DNA from: Clostridia bacterium
GTDB taxonomy: Bacteria > Bacillota > Clostridia > Oscillospirales > Acutalibacteraceae
Assembly: GCA_017414725.1 (NCBI GenBank)
Contig: JAFQKZ010000114.1
Location: forward strand, 1 to 9,630
Length of the DNA: 9,630 bases
Direction of reading: 5' to 3'
The notes under the pieces are model-generated. The model was not told the origin of the DNA and searched no databases. It saw only the letters and a program-made list of their open reading frames with translations. Both the position numbers and the translations under genes were made by a program. This document shows positions 4,883-9,630 of the stretch, piece by piece; the first letter of the stretch is position 1, and every line of letters begins with the position of its first letter.

Positions 4883-5566
4883 TTATTTATTATTTAGAAG
4901 ATCCGGTCTACGAATTCTAGTTTGATTCAAAGACTGCTCTTTTTTCCAAGTATTTATATTTGCGTGATGCCCTGATAATAATACTTCTGGGACTTTTCGT
5001 CCACGCCACTCAGACGGTTTAGTATACTGCGGATACTCTAACAAATTATTGAAATAGCTTTCATCTTCAAAACAAATATTTTCAGATAAAACTCCAGGTA
5101 CTAATCTGGAAACGGTGTCTATAAACGCCATCGCAGGGATTTCTCCACCTGTAAGAACGTAATCTCCGATAGAGATCTCATCGTCAACTATTTCTTCTAT
5201 AAGACGTTCGTCGACGCCTTCGTAATGACCGCAAAGCACAGCAATATTATTTATTTTTGAATATTCGAGTGCAATTTTTTGGTCTAATTTTTTACCTCTA
5301 GGACTCATATATACTAATTTTGGTCTGGCGTTTCGTGCCATACATATATTTTTAAAACACAAATATATAGGTTCTGCGAGCATAAGCATACCCTGACCGC
5401 CACCATACGGAGTATCATCTACACGTTTGTGTTTATCAAAAGCAAAATCACGAATCTGATGAAATTTTATGTCCAGAATATGATTTTTTTGCGCACGTCC
5501 TATAATACTCTCCGAAAAAACAGCTCCAAACATGTCCGGAAACAGAGTCATAATATCAATATTCAT
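4883..5566 (-). CDS. trmD: tRNA (guanine-N1-)-methyltransferase TrmD
   Basis: 227 residues. TrmD uses S-adenosylmethionine to make m1G37 next to the anticodon, preventing +1 frameshifts. The trefoil-knot SPOUT domain is plain: DDTPYGGGQGM (50-60), YMSPRGK (86-92), LCGHYEGVDER (111-121), EISIGDYVLTGGE (130-142), then LLEYPQYTKP (175-184) and the C-terminal WRGRKVPEVLLSGHH. The protein is slightly short for the family (about 240-250), ending soon after TRIRRPDLL. By hand alignment the catalytic Asp of Haemophilus TrmD (Asp169) corresponds to Glu169 here (DES), and the Gly of GLLE is Asn174. Both are worth noting but not disabling on their own. The ATG is 6 nt after the rimM stop with only a weak GAGTGA as ribosome site, suggesting translational coupling. 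Confidence 0.96.
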   Translation of the reverse strand: MNIDIMTLFPDMFGAVFSESIIGRAQKNHILDIKFHQIRDFAFDKHKRVDDTPYGGGQGMLMLAEPIYLCFKNICMARNARPKLVYMSPRGKKLDQKIALEYSKINNIAVLCGHYEGVDERLIEEIVDDEISIGDYVLTGGEIPAMAFIDTVSRLVPGVLSENICFEDESYFNNLLEYPQYTKPSEWRGRKVPEVLLSGHHANINTWKKEQSLNQTRIRRPDLLNNK

Positions 5567-5572
5567 GATTTA

Positions 5573-6088
5573 TCACTCATCAAAAATTCCACTTATAGGA
5601 GATATATAAATTTTATTGTGATCTAGATTTATATCTTTAACAGTTCCGGGAATTATCGGCACAAGATATTCTTTGTTATTATTTTTTATCACATAAATAT
5701 CATTAGCGCCGGTATTAAAAATATTACTCAAAACACCATAAATTTTATTGCTAGAAAAATCTATAACTTGACAATTTATTAAATCTTGAATAAAGTATCT
5801 GTCTGAATTTTTAGGTATATTATCTCTATGAGCATAAATCTCATGATTTACAAATTCATCCGCACCGGTTCTGTCACAAATATTTTTTAGTTTCACTAAA
5901 ATATGCGATTTATGATATCTGTAATTAATTATATTTACTAAAATATTTTGATTGTTTTTTTTGATAAATATATTTTTTAATTTACAAAAATCATCAGGAT
6001 TGTCCATCCAAGAATCGACTTTTAATTCTCCGTTAAGACCGCGAACGCCTACAAATTTTCCTACCGGAAGATACTGGTTTTCAGGCAT
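5573..6088 (-). CDS. rimM: ribosome maturation factor RimM
   Basis: 171 residues, the normal length. RimM binds S19 in the 30S head and assists late 16S rRNA folding and processing. The N-terminal RimM beta-barrel (about 6-90) opens with VGKFVGVRGLNGELKV (9-24). The C-terminal PRC-barrel (about 96-168) contains YFIQDLINCQV (98-108), GANDIYVI (127-134) and YLVPIIPGTVKDINLD (141-156), with the usual closing GIFDE in place of GLLD/GLLE. The middle is very Asn/Lys/Ile-rich, matching the A+T-rich base composition. Its ATG is 5 nt after the stop of the KH gene and lacks a strong ribosome site, so coupling to the upstream gene is likely. RimM and S16 (same operon) act at neighbouring steps of 30S assembly. 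Confidence 0.94.
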   Translation of the reverse strand: MPENQYLPVGKFVGVRGLNGELKVDSWMDNPDDFCKLKNIFIKKNNQNILVNIINYRYHKSHILVKLKNICDRTGADEFVNHEIYAHRDNIPKNSDRYFIQDLINCQVIDFSSNKIYGVLSNIFNTGANDIYVIKNNNKEYLVPIIPGTVKDINLDHNKIYISPISGIFDE

Positions 6089-6093
6089 TTATA

Positions 6094-6567
6094 TTACTCT
6101 GCAGAATCTTTAGTAATTACCGGAAACACATAATTTTCCGCTGGTTTTTCAGGGTCAAAGTGAGGTCCGATACGAACATCAACTTTCAGGCCGTTTTTAA
6201 TTGCAGCAGAACGCATTACGCTACGAATAGATCTGGCTGTTTTCCCGTTTTTACCTATTACACGTCCCATGTCTTCTTCAGAAACGCCAACTCTATAAGT
6301 CTGTATATCGAACATCTCGGGTTCAAGATCTTCAGGTTTACACTTAACTATTTGTAATTGATCGTAATCTAAAATCAAGCTCTCGACTATACTGAGCAAT
6401 AAATTTCCAAGTCTATCTTTGTCCGGAAAGTTAATTATACGACAAGAAATCTTAGGTTCTTTATTATTTTCTTCGTCAGAGTTGTGCTCTTCAGGCAAAT
6501 TATTATTTTCTTGAATATTAGTTGTTTCTTCAATATTCTCTTGTAGATTTTCTTGTTTATCGTCCAT
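6094..6567 (-). CDS. khpA: KH-domain RNA-binding protein (KhpA family) with acidic N-terminal extension
   Basis: 157 residues, about twice the usual 75-80 of KhpA. The KH core (about 52-134) carries MGRVIGKNGKTARSIRSVM (100-118), with the RNA-gripping GxxG loop as GKNG (105-108). The gene sits between rpsP and rimM, the standard place of khpA in Firmicutes. In other bacteria KhpA dimerises with KhpB/EloR and binds many transcripts, affecting division and elongation. Two additions are odd: residues 1-40 are a Glu/Asn-rich, low-complexity acidic tail without hydrophobic segments, and about 22 residues follow the KH core. AGGAGA (6586-6581) lies 13 nt before the ATG, a longer gap than usual. Family assignment is firm; the extension's role is unknown and could be disordered. 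Confidence 0.9.
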   Translation of the reverse strand: MDDKQENLQENIEETTNIQENNNLPEEHNSDEENNKEPKISCRIINFPDKDRLGNLLLSIVESLILDYDQLQIVKCKPEDLEPEMFDIQTYRVGVSEEDMGRVIGKNGKTARSIRSVMRSAAIKNGLKVDVRIGPHFDPEKPAENYVFPVITKDSAE

Positions 6568-6603
6568 AAAAATCTCAAACTCTCCTAGATTTTATTAATA
6601 ATT

Positions 6604-6849
6604 TTAATTTTTAGTCCTATAATTACTGACTATAGTGCGAACACGACTTGTAGGTTGAGCTCCGTTTTTAATCCAAGCATCATATTTTTCAATGTCAAGT
6701 TTAATCTCTTCAGGTTGACTCATAGGATTGTAATAACCGATTTCTTCTATACATTTGCCGTCGCGAGGCGAACGAGCATCTGCTACAACTACTCTGTAAA
6801 ACGGCTTTTTGTGCGCGCCCATTCTGCGTAATCTAACTTTAACTGCCAT
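6604..6849 (-). CDS. rpsP: 30S ribosomal protein S16
   Basis: 81 residues when started at the internal ATG (6849-6847). [20 protein letters not shown] begins at residue 3, as in nearly all S16 proteins, followed by [10 protein letters not shown] and the IGYYNPM motif. S16 binds 16S rRNA in the 5'/central region and is needed for 30S assembly. A longer reading frame starts at 6864 and would add MEECF, but those codons contain the strong ribosome site GGAGGAA 6 nt before the inner ATG, so the shorter form is chosen. It lies 33 nt after ffh and 36 nt before khpA in one operon. Confidence 0.97.
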   Translation of the reverse strand: MAVKVRLRRMGAHKKPFYRVVVADARSPRDGKCIEEIGYYNPMSQPEEIKLDIEKYDAWIKNGAQPTSRVRTIVSNYRTKN

Positions 6850-6855
6850 AAAACA

Positions 6856-6862
6856 TTCCTCC
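6856..6862 (-). promoter_or_regulatory. ribosome binding site deciding the rpsP start
   Basis: Minus-strand GGAGGAA with a 6-nt spacer before the ATG at 6849. It lies inside the longer in-frame ORF, which argues against the upstream ATG at 6864. Confidence 0.8.
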
Positions 6863-6882
6863 ATATTATTTATTTTATTAAT

Positions 6883-8214
6883 TTATTTAAAAAAATTTGG
6901 AAATTTAAATTTCGGTATTTTATTGAATTTTCCGCCAAACTGTTTCATCATTTTTTGCATTTGCTCAAATTGTTTCAAAAGCCTGTTGACGTCTTCAACT
7001 TTTACGCCGCTACCCGCAGCAATTCGCTTTTTACGCGAAAAATTTATTATGCTTGGCTTTTTTCTCTCTTTCAAAGTCATAGACAAAATTATAGAATAAG
7101 TCCTGTCAAGTAGTCTATCGTCTATATCTATGTCTTTCAGCTTGTTCCCAATGCCTGGGAACTTGCTAATCACAGACTTCAATGGCCCCAGTTTTTTAAT
7201 CTGCATCATTTGGTCTTTCAAATCATCAAGATCAAATTTGTTTTTTTCTAATTTTTGCGCTAATTTATCAGTCTGATTTTTATCAAAAGTCGCAGTTGCA
7301 TCTTCAATAAGCGTTAAGATATCACCCATGCCAAGTATTCTGGAGGCCATTCTGTCCGGATGAAAATCTTCTATGTTTTCGAGTTTCTCGCCTGTACCTA
7401 CAAACTTAATTGGCTTTCCGGTAATAGATTTTATGGAAAGAGCCGCACCGCCACGAGTATCCCCATCTAATTTTGTCAATATAACGCCTGTTATATCCAG
7501 CAAATCATTGAAAGATTTAGATATGTTCACAGCGTCTTGACCGGTCATTGCGTCGGCAACTAACAAAATCTCATCAGGACCTACTTCTGATTTGATATTT
7601 TTTAATTCGGTCATAAGCTTTTCGTCAATATGTAATCTTCCTGCCGTGTCTAAAATCACTATATCATGACCATAATCTTTTGAATATTTCAAAGATTCGC
7701 AAGCTATTTTTACCGGATTTTCTTGCCCCATGTCAAATACATGAACGCCTATTTGTGACCCTAAAACCTGTAACTGTTTAATCGCCGCAGGCCTGTAAAT
7801 ATCACACGCTACCAATAACGGTCTACGCCCTTGCTTTTTTAACATTAAAGCTAATTTTGCTGCGTGCGTAGTCTTGCCGGAACCTTGCAATCCACATAAC
7901 ATTATAACCGTAGGAGATTTCGATGAAAGATTTAATCTGGTCTGCTCTTGACCCATTAAATTCGTAAGCTCTTCGTTGACGATTTTGATTACCATTTGCG
8001 CAGGAGTTAAACTCTGCATGATATTCTCGCCAACCGCTCGCTCAGTAACTTTATTTGTGAATTCTTTAGCTACTTTGTAATTAACGTCAGCTTCCAGCAA
8101 AGCTAACCGGACTTCTCTCATCGAATCTTTAACGTCAGACTCAGACAGTTTTCCTCTGGATTTTAATTTTTTAAAAACTTCGGAAATTTTCTCTGAAAGT
8201 CCCTCAAATAACAA
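6883..8214 (-). CDS. ffh: signal recognition particle protein Ffh (SRP54)
   Basis: 443 residues, standard length. Ffh binds hydrophobic signal sequences at the ribosome and, with 4.5S/scRNA and FtsY, delivers nascent membrane proteins to SecYEG using GTP. N domain (1-about 95) with the ALLEADVN motif (38-45); G domain with GLQGSGKTT (108-116, P-loop), DTAGR (189-193), TKLDGDTRGG (247-256) and GTGEK (273-277); Met-rich M domain (about 305-430) with RKKRIAAGSG (394-403), the SRP-RNA-binding helix-loop. All catalytic motifs are intact. The start is TTG, giving LFEGLSEK, which aligns with the usual MAFESLSEK. AAAGACGGTGAT (8229-8218) just upstream matches the AAAGGAGGTGAT consensus at 10 of 12 positions. 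It follows ylxM by 42 nt, the classic pair. No SRP RNA gene is visible in the window. Confidence 0.98.
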   Translation of the reverse strand: MLFEGLSEKISEVFKKLKSRGKLSESDVKDSMREVRLALLEADVNYKVAKEFTNKVTERAVGENIMQSLTPAQMVIKIVNEELTNLMGQEQTRLNLSSKSPTVIMLCGLQGSGKTTHAAKLALMLKKQGRRPLLVACDIYRPAAIKQLQVLGSQIGVHVFDMGQENPVKIACESLKYSKDYGHDIVILDTAGRLHIDEKLMTELKNIKSEVGPDEILLVADAMTGQDAVNISKSFNDLLDITGVILTKLDGDTRGGAALSIKSITGKPIKFVGTGEKLENIEDFHPDRMASRILGMGDILTLIEDATATFDKNQTDKLAQKLEKNKFDLDDLKDQMMQIKKLGPLKSVISKFPGIGNKLKDIDIDDRLLDRTYSIILSMTLKERKKPSIINFSRKKRIAAGSGVKVEDVNRLLKQFEQMQKMMKQFGGKFNKIPKFKFPNFFK

Positions 8215-8217
8215 AGT

Positions 8218-8229
8218 ATCACCGTCTTT
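8218..8229 (-). promoter_or_regulatory. ribosome binding site deciding the TTG start of ffh
   Basis: Minus-strand AAAGACGGTGAT, two mismatches to the 12-nt anti-16S consensus, 3 nt before the TTG at 8214. It is the best ribosome site in the operon after rpsP and justifies a non-ATG start. Confidence 0.65.
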
Positions 8230-8256
8230 CTAGACTAAAATTTAAATTCAAATAAA

Positions 8257-8592
8257 TTATAAAGATACTTTATTGGCTAACTCCACAATTTCAGTATTTC
8301 CAATCTGAGTCGCAATCTCTTTGATAGACTCTATAATAGAATTTACTTCTTCAAACTTATCGATTAATTTTAAAGATTCATCGTAATTATTTAATATTAC
8401 AACTGCACGTCTTATAGCATCATGTACGCCCTGTCTGGATTTTTTTACAATATCCGCTATTTCAGCCAACGAAAGATCTTGATTATAGTAATAATCTACA
8501 CTTTCGTGCTGAACGTCAGTCAATAATTTGCCGTACGTTTCCAGCAATACCGAAACTCTGGCATCTCTAGACACTTTGCTGTGTTTGCCCAT
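8257..8592 (-). CDS. ylxM: YlxM/p13-like DNA-binding protein, SRP-operon partner
   Basis: With the start at ATG 8592-8590 the product is 111 residues, matching the ~110 of Bacillus YlxM. A helix-turn-helix like that of sigma-70 region 4 is visible at 41-62 (SLAEIADIVKKSRQGVHDAI), preceded by the family's YYYNQDLSL. In streptococci YlxM binds SRP components and modulates Ffh GTPase; a DNA role is suggested only by the fold. The frame stays open to a GTG at 8661 (23 more residues) and two ATGs at 8616 and 8613, but none has a ribosome site. The chosen ATG has only a weak, close GGTGGT. The start is therefore the least certain point; the family is clear from motif and from position directly before ffh. 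Confidence 0.9.
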   Translation of the reverse strand: MGKHSKVSRDARVSVLLETYGKLLTDVQHESVDYYYNQDLSLAEIADIVKKSRQGVHDAIRRAVVILNNYDESLKLIDKFEEVNSIIESIKEIATQIGNTEIVELANKVSL

Positions 8593-8683
8593 TAAACCAC
8601 CAAAACAACCCATCATCAGTATTCGAAAAAAATTTAAGATGACTGTATTTCTGTAAATCACTAATCATTACAGTTAACTATAA

Positions 8684-8710
8684 TTTATATTATCTAAAAT
8701 CATGTGTCAA
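8684..8710 (-). promoter_or_regulatory. promoter of the ylxM-ffh-rpsP-khpA-rimM-trmD-yajC operon
   Basis: Minus strand: perfect -35 TTGACA (8710-8705), then TATAAA (8689-8684) with a short 15-bp spacer, or TAAATT with 17 bp. The dyad AGTTAACT (8672-8679) sits near the expected start point. The leader to the chosen ylxM ATG would be about 85 nt. Confidence 0.5.
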
Positions 8711-8837
8711 GTATTAAAACAGAAACACTTGAAAGTTCGTGTATTATATACAAAAAATATTGTAAGTTTATGCTTTTTTAGTGACTTTTGTGTTTTAGCC
8801 CTGTTTTTGTGGTTTTTGACTATTTTTCATAATAATA

Positions 8838-8866
8838 TTGTTTTTTTTTATAACAAACAGTATTAT
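8838..8866 (+). promoter_or_regulatory. candidate promoter of the partial membrane-anchored gene
   Basis: TTGTTT (8838-8843), 17-bp spacer, TATTAT (8861-8866). The -10 is one base off consensus and the -35 has three matches. The leader would be about 45 nt with AAGGCGGTG (8903-8911) before the ATG. Confidence 0.35.
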
Positions 8867-8917
8867 TTACACAAAATATTTTTATTTAATTCTAGAAAGT
8901 ACAAGGCGGTGTGAATT

Positions 8918-9630
8918 ATGACTACAAATAAAAAAAGTTTTTTTTCTAAAAATAGTCTATATTTTTTTGTAAGTTCTCTTGCGTTAATAATTTTGACCGT
9001 GTTTTTTTCGTTTAAAATTTTCAGTAAAACTACGCATAATGTACAATTTGTAATACAGTACGCCGAAGATTTTGAAATAAATCCAAACGAAATCGCTGAT
9101 ATCGAATTTTTGAATAATAATAACGAATTCGAGACTCTTGTGGGTACAAATTTAACTATTGAGAAAAACAAGCCTGTAACTTTCAGAATAAAATTAAATA
9201 ACGGTTATAAAAACATTAACAATATATCTGCTTCTAATATTTATAATAATAATATTATTACTGATGGTGAATTTATAGATGGTAGCTACCAGTGGACTAC
9301 CGATAATATAAATTCTGACCGCGTGATTACAATAAATAACATTGAAGCTATGAAATTAAATATTTCAGAACCTGTAATATATGATTTTGAGAATAATATC
9401 TTAGATAATAATTTATATGTAAAAAACTGGACAAATTACGTAAGTTATAATAATAAATTTCAATTTCAGTTAGATCTAGGTAATTTTAAAGAAAAATATA
9501 GAGTCGAAAAAGTTTTAGCTTGTACAGAACTTGACGGAGATTTATCAAGCGAAATCTCTTATGACAATAATATTTGTACTATAGAGTTATACGATCATGA
9601 CAATGAAAATAATTACTGTGGTATTACCAG
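8918..9630 (+). CDS. membrane-anchored, Asn-rich extracytoplasmic protein, 5' part only
   Basis: The frame is open from ATG 8918 to the end of the window, so at least 237 residues, truncated. AAGGCGGTG, one mismatch from AAGGAGGTG, ends 6 nt before the ATG and supports this start. A basic head (MTTNKKSFFSK) precedes one hydrophobic segment (about 14-35), so the rest should lie outside the membrane, as an uncleaved anchor or a signal peptide without a clear cleavage site. The exported part is rich in Asn, Ile and Tyr with alternating hydrophobics, suggesting beta-sandwich modules. Two stretches look alike (about 78-108 with NKPVTFRIKLNNGYKNI, and 173-209 with NNKFQFQLDLGNFKEKY), perhaps two repeats of about 95 residues. 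No family is recognised. It diverges from the ylxM operon and has no visible functional link to it. Confidence 0.75.
   Translation, partial: MTTNKKSFFSKNSLYFFVSSLALIILTVFFSFKIFSKTTHNVQFVIQYAEDFEINPNEIADIEFLNNNNEFETLVGTNLTIEKNKPVTFRIKLNNGYKNINNISASNIYNNNIITDGEFIDGSYQWTTDNINSDRVITINNIEAMKLNISEPVIYDFENNILDNNLYVKNWTNYVSYNNKFQFQLDLGNFKEKYRVEKVLACTELDGDLSSEISYDNNICTIELYDHDNENNYCGIT

Larger units (their letters stand above)
8593..8917. other. divergent intergenic region, A+T-rich, two outward promoters
   Basis: This gap between ylxM and the rightward partial gene holds the operon promoter (minus) and a candidate promoter for the right gene (plus). I see no RNA gene, riboswitch or convincing terminator in it. 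A 70-codon open frame at 8702-8914 has no ribosome site and a Phe-rich translation typical of A+T-rich spacer. Confidence 0.6.

Noticed and set aside
8593..8661. Longer ylxM from GTG at 8661
   Set aside because: Adds 23 residues not found in the family, has no ribosome site, and starts only about 16 nt after the likely transcription start.
8702..8914. 70-codon open frame MCQVLKQKHLK... on + strand
   Set aside because: No ribosome site, overlaps the ylxM promoter, Phe-rich A+T spacer translation; its stop falls just past the next gene's ribosome site by chance.
8969..9171. Minus-strand open frame opposite the right-hand partial gene
   Set aside because: The + frame has a ribosome site, a membrane anchor and stays open for over 700 nt; the minus frame is its shadow.
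1..9630. CRISPR arrays, tRNA or rRNA genes, SRP RNA, insertion-sequence ends
   Set aside because: No spaced direct repeats, no cloverleaf or rRNA sequence, no SRP RNA core, and no transposase or terminal inverted repeats were seen at the edges of the foreign gene.

Overview
The window reads as a low-GC Gram-positive chromosome, most like class Clostridia (Oscillospirales/Ruminococcaceae type). The basis is the run ylxM-ffh-rpsP-khpA-rimM-trmD, the AAGGAGG-type ribosome binding sites, an M23 peptidase of the SpoIIQ/clostridial kind, and very A+T-rich genes. An intracellular or host-contacting lifestyle is an inference from one gene. A clostridial endosymbiont of gut protists (the 'Candidatus Improbicoccus' type) would fit, but the window does not prove it.

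Region 1 (1-2649): the 3' end of a phosphohexomutase gene (+) loses its homology at about position 145, exactly where a large convergent gene (-, 139-2649) begins to overlap it. That gene encodes an 836-residue protein that is much richer in G+C than its neighbours over its middle part. It carries a eukaryote-like actin-regulatory signature: a textbook WH2 motif, then an amphipathic helix resembling the WASP connector (C) region, then an acidic patch. A basic segment lies upstream, and an acidic Trp motif and a proline-rich stretch with an SH3-class-II PxxPxR motif lie downstream. This is the main find: a candidate bacterial WASP/VCA mimic. It has its own promoter, ribosome binding site and a candidate terminator embedded antisense in the phosphohexomutase gene.

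Region 2 (2650-4539): a divergent promoter region, then pgeF (YfiH/laccase-domain peptidoglycan-editing family) and a membrane-anchored M23 endopeptidase with a complete active site, both on + and probably co-transcribed. Both are cell-wall linked.

Region 3 (4540-8710, -): a seven-gene translation and protein-targeting operon, ylxM-ffh-rpsP-khpA-rimM-trmD-yajC. It starts from a promoter with a perfect TTGACA box and ends at a bidirectional hairpin terminator that overlaps the yajC stop codon. It joins SRP targeting (YlxM, Ffh), Sec translocon accessory function (YajC), 30S assembly (S16, RimM), an RNA-binding KH protein and tRNA m1G37 methylation (TrmD).

Region 4 (8711-9630): an A+T-rich divergent intergenic region, then the 5' part of a membrane-anchored, Asn-rich extracytoplasmic protein that runs off the end.
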